Below are positions 46,420 through 56,515 of a stretch of 64,000 bases of DNA, piece by piece. The stretch is from assembly GCA_009760855.2 (NCBI GenBank), contig WPIO01000035.1, forward strand, positions 403,501-467,500. Reading direction: 5' to 3'. How positions within the stretch are numbered: position 1 is the stretch's first letter; every line of letters begins with the position of its first letter. The translations under genes and the position numbers were made by a program. Below the pieces are notes generated by a model. That model was not told where the DNA came from. It was given only the letters and a program-made list of their open reading frames with translations, and made no database searches. This stretch comes from Cristatella mucedo (taxonomy: Eukaryota > Bryozoa > Phylactolaemata > Cristatellidae).

Positions 46420-49066
46420 ACCCCACTCACCCCTTTTTGTGTTGAATTTCATAGATTGGCTGATTACTTTTCTCTTGTTGCTCATTTGCATGGCATTTGC
46501 TCGCAACAGTGCTCACAAACTCAATCAGATATCCTACCGCCTTTGCTTGCTGTCGTCTCCTGTTGTTACCAAATTTTGTGCGTCTGACCACAGGCAGATC
46601 TTGTTCAGTCTGTAGTTGTGACCCCTTCGATATCAAAATCATTAGTGAAAACCTCACGACCCGTGCCATCGATGTTGTCTGCAAAAAAATATCGTCCTCA
46701 TCCCTTCTGCTCACTTGTGCTATCTGACCTCACGTCACTGGTGGCATGCTTCAACACGATGCTAGCCGATGTTCTGGAAGAGTTTGCTCCTCTGACTAAG
46801 CACACAGTTCATGCCCTGGCCCAGATGGCCTATAGCAAGCTTAAAAAGACATACGAGATCCCATATGACTTTTCATCGACTGGCATTTGAGGTATGTTAT
46901 TGTAGGTAGGTTATGTCAATCCATCCTAGCTAATACTAATAGCTTCTATGAGCACATACTGGAATCACAGGTGCCCAATCCAAAATGGCTAGTGTCGATG
47001 GTCCACCATCTCTTTAACCTTATCCATATGCGCACCTAGCCTGAGGGATCTTGCAGTGATCTAGCTTATCTTTCTAGCTCCTCCGTCTGCAGAATCCGTC
47101 TGTCCGTCTCCGTCTGTCTGAATTGATAAGATCGGAGAGTCGGTCGCCAAAGTATCATCCCCCACTAGACTCGTCAGCATCCATTCGATGCTTTAACTTC
47201 TTATTATACACCTTTTGAGCCACCCCCTGCCTTGCCTTGAACCTCACCTCGATTGCTCTTCCAGTATAAGAGGACTGCCACCTTGCCGAGCTGGTTTTGC
47301 CCAGTGGTTAAGGTGCTCGCCCCGACCAAGGTCTGGCCGAGCAAGGTCGTGGGCTCGAGCCCCGTGGCAAATCTGAAGCGCCTGAATAGAGACGAGGTTC
47401 TCTTAGGGAGATATACAAATGAATTATTTTTTTTATACCTCATATTTACTGTTAACTCTTGAGATGTCTAGATTTGTTGCTTCAGTCTCCACAGCTGGCA
47501 TAGTAAAGACGTCCTTTGCCTCAAGTCTTATCCCTGCATTGTTCAAAGAGGCTTTTATCACGCCACTCATTACGAAGTCGGCAGTCGACCTGGAGCACAG
47601 TTACTTGGGCCCAGCCTTTTTATCGCTGCCCCTGTCAAAGACATTGGAACTAGTAGCGTGTGATCAGCTGAACTCTTCTATCAAAACTTCTATTTTAGAA
47701 AATGAGTTCCAGTCAGATTTTAGACCCAATCACTCCACAGAGTCAGCTCTGCTGAAAGTGTATGACAAACGTTTCAGAAATGCTGACTTTGGTAGATATC
47801 TCAGATATCTGCCGGATCTCTCGGCAACACTTGATGCCATTTATTGCCTAGTCGTTATTGAGCGGCTGTGATCACCCTTGTGTATCACCAGCGCTGCCCT
47901 GTATTCGTTTAGCTGCTATCCAAGCAGATGAATTCAGAGCAGTGTAAAAAGATATGTGAACCGTGTAAAAAAAAATATGTCAATTACATATGGTTATCAG
48001 TAAACCTAAAGTATGGGATACTCTACAGAGATCTTTTCTTGGTCCTCATCTTTTTTTAACAACCTCTACTATAGCTGATGGCGCTTTAATTGCAAAGTTC
48101 AATCCAGACTTTCATTTTTACTTAGATGACATACAGCTGTGCCTGTGCCTAGGTCCTTCGCTGCCCTCCAGCTTATCTAACTTTGCCAACTCTTTAGCAG
48201 CCGGTAACGCTGACATTCACACATGGATGGCTTTCTCAAATTTAATTACACTAAAAATCAATAGACTAGTGGTGGGCAAAACTCGTGTTACTCAGAAACT
48301 GGAAAGCCTAACCATCCAAATGGGCTAAGCCGGCATATTATATCTTATGTAGCATCTAGGTGTACATTTCCAAAATGACCTGTCACTAGATGACCACATC
48401 AGTACAGTCAAGCTGCCTACTTTCAGCTGTCTACTGCTGAAAAGATTCGGCTTGCTTAGATAAGAATATCACAGCCAGCTTGGTCCATGCTTTTATGGCA
48501 TCCAGTCTAAACTTTTGTAACATTACTTGCAGGTCTTCCGGCCTGTACAACAAGGCGCATGGTGATGGTAACATAACTCTGCAGTTATGCTTCCCTGTCG
48601 TGAACATCACACCTGCCACTGTATGCTGCCACTCATTGACTTGCAGTGGCTGCTTGTTAAGCAGCTCATCGACTTAAAGGTTCTGCCACTCACTAATCAG
48701 GCTTCCAATCGTACCACCAGCTCTTTGACTGCAGTCGTTTAGCAGTGCTTCTAAGCAACCTCAAATCCTGTGGAGACCTCGTTTTCTGCTCGAGTGCTTG
48801 TAGAGCTTGCAACTCGGTACCCGACTGATGTCATAACACTCCTTTACAGCAATTAGAAAGAAGCTAAAACCTGTCTGTTCCTCACATTTGCTGAGTCTGT
48901 GTGAGTTGTCATTCGCTTGCTAATCGGGGGGGGGGGGCTGAAATCGTGCCGCGTTATTGCTATCCAATTGACGTTCTTTCCTCCCAGCAGATGTAAATTG
49001 CTTGGAAAGAGATATACAGTGTAGTTTTCTTAGGAATGTATACAAGTGCACTATTATTGTTATTAT
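46420..49066 (+). mobile_element. Long L2-A LINE copy: endonuclease end, RT, 3' tail
   Basis: Starts in the endonuclease C-terminus (EFHRLADYFSLVAHLHG, parallel to 5937). The linker follows (VLEEFAPLTKHTV at about 46770), then a SINE-1 insertion. The RT has LSKTLELVACDQLNSS, QSDFRPNHSTESALLKVYD and LPDLSATLDAI at 47620-47845, then FLGPHLFL and FHFYLDDIQLCL at about 48110-48145. Here both Asp residues of the catalytic box are kept (YLDD). The C-terminal part is decayed, and the tail GATGTAAATTGCTTGGAAAG ends in (ATT)n near 49060. The copy is split by frameshifts, so it is inactive. Confidence 0.85.
47286..47437 (+). mobile_element. SINE-1 copy nested in the L2-A copy
   Basis: CCGAGCTGGTTTTGCCCAGT, GGTTAAGGTGCTCGCC, GTGGGCTCGAGCCCCG, then AAGCGCCTGAATAGAGACGA and GTTCTCTTAGGGAGATATAC, ending in a T-rich tail. 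It has the same organisation as the copy at 26.34 kb. It lies between the linker and RT of the LINE. Confidence 0.85.
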
Positions 49067-49387
49067 ATAGGCATTCACGATCAGAATGCTAACCGTGACT
49101 GCTAGAGAGAATTACCATTTCAGCGCCGGAGCTTACTGTTGACAGCTTGACTGATGTTGCGAAAAGTCAAGGTTTACAAAATGACTGTTCCATTCACTGA
49201 CCCTAACCTGACCTGCCTACCCAGCAGTGCTGAGCTGCATGGGAGGGCTGTGTGACTGTTGCTTTTTTGGTCAGCAAAATATTATGTTAAAGTAAGTTGA
49301 AAGCCAGGGTCAACCCGTGTGCAATCGGTTTCCGATGCCTTTCCAGATTTTGAGGGCACCGCTGGAATCCTTACGGCAGAGAGCTGA

Positions 49388-49445
49388 TGTATCGGTTGAC
49401 AGTCCGGCATATAGGCTGTATCGGTTGACAGTCCGGCATATAGGG
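49388..49445. repeat. 29-bp tandem duplication
   Basis: TGTATCGGTTGACAGTCCGG plus the next nine bases occurs twice in direct succession with a period of 29. Confidence 0.95.
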
Positions 49446-49803
49446 AAGCATTGTGTATGGGGGTGGGGCGTGGAACTGCAGCTAGGAGTGTCCCTCTGCT
49501 AGCAGCCATTACGAGGCTTCAGGAAGGTGCTTGTGTGACAGCTAGCGGATTTTTTTTAAATCCAAATGTGTACCACGAGGCAAAAAATGCCGTAATTCCA
49601 CTGTCGACTTTGGAAGCTGATCAAGTCGACAGGCCAGCCCTTCTATCTGTTCGGCGATTTAGGCTCTTCCTCAGGTAACTGCAAGGTTGTGTAAAGAAAG
49701 AACATTTCCATGCAAGTCTTAATATTCACTAGCATACCAAGGTTTATACAGTTTTAATTTCAATCGCCAAATGATATATTTGCACATCGATCGACCAAAT
49801 GTG

Positions 49804-49839
49804 GGTCACCGAGTGCAGGGGGGTCTGCACTCGGTGACC
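49804..49839. other. Perfect 15-bp hairpin
   Basis: GGTCACCGAGTGCAG at 49804-49818 is followed after six bases by its exact reverse complement at 49825-49839. The flanks do not extend the stem. It could form a DNA cruciform or RNA hairpin. No function is inferred. Confidence 0.85.
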
Positions 49840-50687
49840 TGAAGCCAACGATGATGTCGATAGCCAGCAATAAGGATTCTCTCTCCCCCTGCGTCTTTCT
49901 GTTCCTCTTAATACTAAGTGAAATCAATGATAGTGGACTCACAAATGGCATCCCTTGACTGCATTAGCTGGGCGTACCAACAGCTGTGCAGGGACAACAG
50001 GAAATATTCGTGCAGCTGCCCAGCAAGCTATTCTCTTAGATGTGATGCTCCACTTGTCTGTGTTTGACCTTGTTGCTTAACTTGGTGACTCAATGCAGGT
50101 TACCCATGCTATGTTAGGGCATTGCTTGGCAGGCAATCGTGGCCACCTTTGCTTGGCTGGGCTCTCCGTGGTCATCAATTGTGTGGTTTGTGGAGCTGGT
50201 AGGCACTTTTTTGTGCCTTTATTGGCCCAAACATTCGTCTGCTTTTGTTTACTTGCTAATGGTTGCCGTCGGCAGTAGCCAGCAGTAGGAGCATTGCCGA
50301 TGCTTGCAAGCTGTTTATTAACCCCGGCTAGCAGAAGTCGAGTCTGCAGCAGGCGTTGTTTACTAGGCCAGGAGCCAGCTGACTGTGCTGCCAAAGAGTG
50401 GTCATCTATCTGACTTACCGACCGATCGTTGGCAACTGCCCCATAGGCTCGGGAGGGCATTCGATGACGTCAACCGCAGTGTTTGGTTCTCCGATGCGTT
50501 GGTTTGGGGGCAGATGGGAAGGTCCGAAGGCTCGAGGTCGAGATGGCTGCCTGGCTCGGCCTGGCAGCAGCAGCAGCAGCAGCAGCAACCGGTGGACTGC
50601 CGCCCTCCCCCAGAGGCCCCTCTTAATTTGCAGCTGCTCGGTGCTCCTTTTCAGGTCTCCGGCCGCATCGGCCTGGCCTTGGTCGTC

Positions 50688-52796
50688 ATGGAGGTCGCCA
50701 CCAAGCGGCCACCCGAAAAGGTGATGTTGCTGCACGAGCCTGGCACTGCCAGCTCAGTGCCACCGTCCCACCGTCCGCCGGTCAAGTTGCCCCCAAAGCC
50801 AGCCGCCTTCGCCGAGTCGCCGCCTGCTGCCTCCGGCTGGCAGTTGCCATCCTCGATTGTGTCGATCCTTCCTACGGCCGTGCCGCCACCGCCGCCACCG
50901 GCCGGTGGCGGGCCGCCGCCGCTAGCCGACGGCGGGCAGTCGCCGTCAGCGGACGACGCGGCCGCCTTCGATTTGCTGCCGCCTCCGCCGCCCGACACCG
51001 AGCTGCTGCTGCTCGCCGATGCGATCAAAAAGGAGGAGCCCGCCATCTCGACAGCCACGGCTGCAGCCGTGGCCATAGAGAGGATAGCCAGCAAGTACGA
51101 CACGAGCGCCAACGCTACCCGAACCTGGCAGGTGCAGCAGCAGCACTCGTCGGCCGCTGCTCCTTCGGGGGCAGCATTCTCTGTTGAGCCATCTAACGAT
51201 GGTGCCGTCAGTCCGTGGCAGCAGCAGCGAAGCGAGCCTGCCGCTGCTGATGCTGCTGCTGGCAGCAGTGGCAGCGGGGGAGGAATCCGGGCGGCGAGAG
51301 CCGCCGTCGAGCGGTTGCTCTCCAGCCGAGTGCCATCGTTTGCGCCGCTTGCCGTTGTTAAGAGCGAGGCCAGAGGCGGCCTGCTGCCAGCCACGGCTGC
51401 CGCTGCCCCGCTTTCTACCTCAGAAGCTGCGACCCCTGCAGCTCTTGATGCTAGCGAACCTTTGCCGACGCCCCCTCCTCCCTCCAGCTTTGCCGGCGGC
51501 GGTGCCAGCAGCAGTGTCCTTGCTGGCGAAACCGACGGCTGCGATCAGCGCAGCCGCACCTCGAGCGTGGACTCGCTGCAATCCGGCAGCGTAGTCGTCA
51601 TCGGCGGTGGCAGCTCAGAGACCAGCTCGGCAGTGGGCTCGCCGCAGCTGCTGTTGCCGCTCGTCCGGTCGGACAGCCCACGTTCGCCCAAGGTCGGCGC
51701 AGCAGTCGGCACGACGATGCTGCCGTCGTCGGTCGGCTCTTCGCACAGTGGCGGCACGCCGCCGCCGGTCGCCCGTGGCAACGACGAGAGCGAGGAGGAC
51801 GGCGGGAGCGCCCTGCCTGTCGTGCCCACGGAGACGGTGGCCGTCAAGCTGACGCGACTCAAGATCGAGAACAAGCGCAACAAGGCCGTCCCGAGGCACG
51901 ACCACGTCGGCGACAGCAAGAAGGTGTCGTTCCTCGTTGCCGAGAAGCCGGGCGCCGCAGGCGGCGAGCGATGGCCGTCGTCGGCCATGGCTGCCACCTC
52001 GGCGCCGCCGCCGATGGACGAGCGGCGGCTGCGGACGGGCCTGAGCGCCGACGACGTGTCCCAAGCCGAGGCGTTCTATCGAAGCCACAAGACAGAGGTG
52101 CGAACGTGCCAGTGCATGGCGACGCTGTTCTTTGCCGACTCCTCGGGTGCCAACACCGGCGCTCCGAGCGGCGGCGACAGCCCGGCGGCGGCGAGCGTGA
52201 GCGTCGATGATTGGAAGCCGACGCACATCGGCATCCCGGTGCTCGTGTACGACAGCGGCGAGGGCAAGAGGCAGCGCGCCCTGTCTTTCGTCTTTGCCGA
52301 GCGAGGCACCGGCTTTCAGCTGTGGCGCAACATGATGCACTGGCAGACGGACTATCGAGCCGTGGAGCCGACGTTCCACCAGATGCGCGCCGGCCCGCCG
52401 CTGGCCACCGGCAGCGGGCGCAAGTTCAGCAAGTCGGGCGACGCCGGTGCGATGGCGTCGTCCAGCATGGCGGGCGTGGCGTTCCAGGATGGTGAGTGTG
52501 CCGAGCAGTTCATGGCCCACTATCGGCAGCTGGTCGAGTGGCATCCCGACGACAACATCCTCGGCGACCCGAGCCTGAAGAAGAAGAAAAAGACCAAGAA
52601 GACCTCGGCGGCGGCATCCGCCGACAAGCCGAAAAGGCTGCAGCCGCTGCCCAGCAAGTCGGCCATCTCGCAGCCTGTCGAGTTTGCTCACATCACGCAG
52701 CTGAAGCGATCGGAGGACGGTGTCGTGTTGCCGACCGTGCAGCCTTCGAGCGCTCACAAGGCAGACAGCTTGACGCCGGGCAAGGCCATATCGTAG
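50688..52796 (+). CDS. Proline/serine-rich protein with EVH1/PH-like domain (702 aa from ATG at 50688)
   Basis: This is the only long frame in the window with convincing coding character: GC-rich third positions, no interruption, and a recognisable fold. The frame is open back to 50385, but a 3' splice site (CTCCTTTTCAG ending at 50654) and an ATG at 50688 (GTCATGG context) suggest an exon starting near 50655. An in-frame ATG at 50514 (760 aa, with an eight-Gln run) is the alternative. Residues 1-390 are low complexity, rich in Pro, Ser, Ala and Gly, with PPPPPP and LLPPPPPDTEL (96-106), an IKKEEP sumoylation-like site and RSRTSSVDS. A conserved-looking stretch VAVKLTRLKIENKRNKAV comes next. 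Residues 474-619 (CQCMATLFFADSS, LSFVFAERGTGFQLWRNMM, VEPTFHQMRA, VAFQDGECAEQFMAHYRQLV) resemble an EVH1/PH-like domain; PTFHQMR parallels the NFHQW of Ena/VASP EVH1. LKKKKKTKK near the C-terminus could be a nuclear localisation signal. The role is unknown; the domain suggests an adaptor that binds proline-rich partners. Confidence 0.75.
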   Translation: MEVATKRPPEKVMLLHEPGTASSVPPSHRPPVKLPPKPAAFAESPPAASGWQLPSSIVSILPTAVPPPPPPAGGGPPPLADGGQSPSADDAAAFDLLPPPPPDTELLLLADAIKKEEPAISTATAAAVAIERIASKYDTSANATRTWQVQQQHSSAAAPSGAAFSVEPSNDGAVSPWQQQRSEPAAADAAAGSSGSGGGIRAARAAVERLLSSRVPSFAPLAVVKSEARGGLLPATAAAAPLSTSEAATPAALDASEPLPTPPPPSSFAGGGASSSVLAGETDGCDQRSRTSSVDSLQSGSVVVIGGGSSETSSAVGSPQLLLPLVRSDSPRSPKVGAAVGTTMLPSSVGSSHSGGTPPPVARGNDESEEDGGSALPVVPTETVAVKLTRLKIENKRNKAVPRHDHVGDSKKVSFLVAEKPGAAGGERWPSSAMAATSAPPPMDERRLRTGLSADDVSQAEAFYRSHKTEVRTCQCMATLFFADSSGANTGAPSGGDSPAAASVSVDDWKPTHIGIPVLVYDSGEGKRQRALSFVFAERGTGFQLWRNMMHWQTDYRAVEPTFHQMRAGPPLATGSGRKFSKSGDAGAMASSSMAGVAFQDGECAEQFMAHYRQLVEWHPDDNILGDPSLKKKKKTKKTSAAASADKPKRLQPLPSKSAISQPVEFAHITQLKRSEDGVVLPTVQPSSAHKADSLTPGKAIS

Positions 52797-52802
52797 TTCA
52801 AG

Positions 52803-52998
52803 GTGGGTAGACTGTCACGCCGCCATGGCTGCTTCTCGGGTGAGCTTGCTTCCGGCATTGCTGCGTCCTTCGGGTCTGCTTGCACACGCGCTCCGTGCTT
52901 TTATCTTCCTTGCTCCTTCCTTACCACACTCCCTCCCTTTCTCTCTTGCTCCCTTCCTTCCTCCATACTTCCAACCGTCACTCCCTCCCTCCCTCCAG
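52803..52998 (+). other. Candidate intron just after the stop codon
   Basis: TTCAAG|GTGGGT at 52797-52808 is a plausible 5' splice site nine bases after the stop. A long CT-rich tract (52920-52996) ends in CCTCCAG at 52998, a strong 3' splice site. This would be a 196-bp intron in the 3' untranslated region. A stronger donor match, GATG|GTGAGT (GT at 52492), lies inside the coding exon and could pair with the same acceptor. Confidence 0.45.
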
Positions 52999-53758
52999 TG
53001 GCTGGCTTGATCGTGCGCCGCCGCTGCCTGACGATTCCCCGAGTCTTGACACTCGTTCCGCACAACTAGCAGGCGCCGATGGATGCTGCTTGTTTGCCGC
53101 AGCGCCCGAAAGATCGTCGGCTGTTGCCTAAGCTGTACGACACTCTGGCAAGAGAATGTGCCTAGCCTAACAGGGTAAATAGGGGCAAGCACACAAAAAA
53201 AGATGAGGCCACCCAGGCCACCCTGCTGAATCGACTGCATGCCTGTGCTCGCTAGCTAGAGAGCCGTCTTCCTTAGCTGCCCGGAGCCGGCGCTGGCCCG
53301 GACGAGCTCTTCTGTGTCCTGTTGATGCTTTGTCGTAAACGAACTTGCTTGAATCTTGACTAGACCGAGGTACAAATGGGCATGTCACTCGGTTCCTTTC
53401 ACTCGAAAAAACCGTTTCTCTACCGATTGAGTTGTTTACACACACAACAGCGCTTGGCATTTCCAACGGGAGTAGTGGAGGCCACACGCACCCTCTTAAC
53501 AATTTGTTTATGCTCAGATCAGGCCATTACTTGGCTGGGGCTGTAACCAAGCCTCCGAGTACAGGAACTCTGTGCATTGCAGACAATCTGCTGATGCTGC
53601 TCCTTTAATCGAGCTCGGGCTTGCCTGCATGCTGCAGATAGCTGCACCGGTACTCATGTATTGAGGGGTACGGCATGGGTTGCTGTCTGCTGGCCATAGA
53701 CTTGGGTCCTTGGGGGTTTGTCTGCGTGAGTCACACTTGAGAGCTAGCTAGCTAGCTA
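52999..53758 (+). other. Possible 3' untranslated region, otherwise unassigned
   Basis: Follows the strong acceptor. No AATAAA was noticed before the SINE at 53759, so the transcript end is not defined. A short (AGCT)n run lies at 53743-53757. Confidence 0.35.
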
Positions 53759-53936
53759 GTAATAATAATAATACTAGCTGATTCAACAGCCTCTTTTGTA
53801 TAGCGACAGAAGAGCCTTTAAGATATCACCACCGCTTGCAGTGGCGATAAAGAATCACCTGCCGCAGGATTCGAACCCACGACCTCGTGGCCGAGGTCGT
53901 GAAAAGCAACCACCTTAGCTAGCTAGCGTGGCTATA
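53759..53936 (-). mobile_element. SINE-2 copy, antisense
   Basis: On the minus strand: head with TAGCTAGCTAAGGTGGTTGC (A-box-like) and CGTGGGTTCGAATCCTGC (B-box-like), a CACGACCTCG/CGAGGTCGTG hairpin between them, body CACTGCAAGCGGTGGTGATA and AAAGGCTCTTCTGTCGCTAT, then GAGGCTGTTGAATCAGCTAG and an (ATT)n tail. It is the best-preserved SINE-2 copy in the window. Confidence 0.8.
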
Positions 53937-55109
53937 TCTTTGGGCTAGCATGGCTTTATCTCTGCATTGCCGGCTCGAGCAATGCAGCACACATTGCTCG
54001 ATTCGGATGGCCACCCTGTTAAAGCATAGTGGTGACAATGACAACGGGCTGCCGCACCCCTACCTTCCACCCTTCGGAAACGGGAACGTGGCGCCAGAGT
54101 GCTAAGAGGATGAGCTGCACGGCAGCTGCTAAGTGCATGCGGAGAGCTCCGCTGCAGAGGCTGCCTCGCACCGTCAGTGCTCCAGGCGTCGGTGTCACCC
54201 CGTGGTTTACACGCGTGCATTTAACTGCACGTGTTCATGTAAGTGCAAGCCTCTGTGTACAAAGCATTCGTGAGTGTGTGCCGGCGAGTGAGTGTGCACA
54301 AGTGTGTGCACGAATTCTACGTCCGTGCTGAGTGTGCTGCTGAAAATTGCAGTTAACCTCCTCTCGAGTGCAAGAGCAATCTCCGAGACTCTCCTAAGCG
54401 CCTTCACTAGTCGGCCAAAGCTAGGACGAGGCATTGTCAGGTGACATGCGCTAGTTTGAGAGCGGTGTTAAAAGCCTGTCGAAAGCACTCGTGCTGTTGT
54501 GTATATGCAGATGTAATGAGGCTGATATTCCCACTGCAGCCAGTCTTAGTCTCTGTGTCTGTGTCAATCTTTCGTAAACTATGCCGATTTCTGTTGGCTA
54601 GAGCCCACTCTGTCACATGGAGTCGCACTGCTGCTGAAGGTAACTCGGTGCACGAGAAGAGCGTGTGGACTCCCATAAAGTGTTACATACTTGTACTCTG
54701 TTGTTGCCGACTCTGAGGCCTTGGCTCGTCTTGAACGGCAACCGATCGATCAACCGGTGTTTTTGTTATACTCCCAAAAACCAGGCCAGGCTCACCAGGC
54801 CAGGCTTATTAACAGCAGCATTAGCTGGCATAAAGCTGCTGTTAATTAATTAAACCGTCCAGCAACTATAGTTGACCCAGGCCTCCAGCTGGGGCATGCA
54901 TCACCGGTTTCAGAGGGTGCTTGGCGGCTTAGCCTAGTTGGAACCCCGACCGTAAATAGCCGTGCTTATACTTGGAGCCTCACACTCAGTTGTAGGATAA
55001 ACCCATCGGCAACCGAAATGGATGTGCCTTTCATACTTTCATAGAGTTGCATCGTACTGAGAGAGAGAAACAAAGACCATTCTGAAAGAACCTGCCAATT
55101 GAAAAACCT
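53937..55109. other. Unassigned sequence
   Basis: No supported gene. Short frames overlap on both strands. Confidence 0.4.
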
Positions 55110-55948
55110 ACCGTAGATTGTATTTGCCTCGTTTCGTGTATTGCTGGCATTTGCGTTTGGCTGGCAGCAGATTGAATGACGATAACATCTGATAACTTAC
55201 TGATTATGGGCAAGCCTAGTGTTATTCAGACATTGGAGGGCCTAGACCTCTTCACATTGCCTTGGTCAATATGACTATCTCCTATAGGCTCAGCACAGAA
55301 TGCCCTCTGATTACCCCCCCTAAAAGTCTGCCAACTCGTAACTACGAAGCATTGCAACAATTCGAGCTTGCTTGGATGAGTATACCACAGACAAGCTGCT
55401 CTATGCATTTGTGATATCCCGATTGACCTCTGTAGCTCACTACTCGCAGGTCATCCGGCCTTTGCAATGACATGCGGAAGCTAGATTTGTCTGTCGTAAT
55501 AGTCACAATTGCCACTTCTATTGAATTCGAAGTTTTGTCACTCACTTTTAGATTCTTTCATTCTCTTGCTCTAGCCTATCTATCCGATGATCTACTCCCC
55601 GATCAGGGGGGCATTGCGCCAATCGTGTGACTCAAGTCGTGTAGCTGTACCTCAAACCCAATTTAAATCCTTTAGAGACCATGCATTTAGTTTGTATGCT
55701 CCCAAAGCAAAGAAGCCACTCCCGACTGTCGTCTTGACATCCCTTGACTTTACGACATTTAAATGGAAACTAAAAACGTGTTACTCACGGCCATTGCTGG
55801 GTCCGTATGAAGCGTTCTTTGTGTGCTTATGTGTGCCGACACTGCATGTTATCACGATCATATGTGCATCTCTTTCAGCATTTGTAAAGTGCCTAGAAAG
55901 AGATTACTAAGTTCTCTAATGGCACGATGTAAATGTCTTATTATTACA
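55110..55948 (+). mobile_element. 5'-truncated L2-A copy
   Basis: Starts in the region coding for WMAADFFKLNDDKT (GGCAGCAGATTGAATGACGA). It continues through RDHAFSLYAPKAKKPLPTVV and DFTTFKWKLKT, and ends AAGTGCCTAGAAAGAGATTA with (ATT)n near 55947. Decayed by indels. Confidence 0.75.
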
Positions 55949-56515
55949 AGATAGTTGCAATAGTTGCAAAACTCAGCAGCTAGGCTTCTCTGTTGTGAAA
56001 GTCGTACCTGTCAACTTGCCCTGCTTCTCGTCGATCTGCAGTGGCTCCACGTGATGTAGCAAATCGACTTCTATGTTTTATGCTCACTTTTAGGTGCCTT
56101 CGTTCTCTTGCTTCATTTGCCAATCTATCCGAATTAAATGTTAAATTTATTAGAATAAATACTTCATAATCAGTCTTCCCATTGCACCACTCTCTTCTTC
56201 TGACTCTGACGAGCTTCCAATTCCTTGGATACCGTGCCTTTTGTTCTGTGCTCCCTAAGCGTGGAACACACTACTGACTGTCACCGAGTCATCTCCTGCT
56301 TTGACGACATTCAAAAAGAAGCTAAAATTTATGTATTACTCACAGCAGTTGGTCCGACCGATTGCATTGTTCTTTGTGTGCCTGTTTGTTGAGCATAATG
56401 ACTAACCGATTGATATGCTTTCTTTTAGAACATGTAAAGTACCTTAAAAAGATATTTGGTTCTCTTGGGTGGTATATATAAGTGTTTTATTATTATAATT
56501 ATAGTTATTATATTA
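55949..56515 (+). mobile_element. Second 5'-truncated L2-A copy in head-to-tail order
   Basis: Begins directly after the previous (ATT)n tail with AGTTGCAAAACTCAGCAGCT (the LQNSAARL segment). It continues to GTAAAGTACCTTAAAAAGAT, GGTATATATAAGTG and a final (ATT)n. More decayed than the copy before it. Confidence 0.75.

Larger units (their letters stand above)
49067..50513. other. Upstream of the host gene; two small structures
   Basis: No gene supported. It holds a 29-bp direct duplication (49388-49445) and a perfect 15-bp inverted repeat (49804-49839). The reading frame of the downstream gene is open from 50385, but that point is a GTG codon and the first in-frame ATG is at 50514. Confidence 0.45.

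Noticed and set aside
47461-47871. Active host gene with RT-like protein
   Set aside because: The frame is part of a decayed L2-A LINE with frameshifts and a SINE insertion.
50385-50513. Translation start at 50385
   Set aside because: The codon there is GTG, not a usual eukaryotic start; the first in-frame ATG is at 50514.
51615-52757. 380-codon minus-strand frame opposite the host gene
   Set aside because: An Arg/Ala/His-rich shadow of the GC-rich coding exon on the plus strand.
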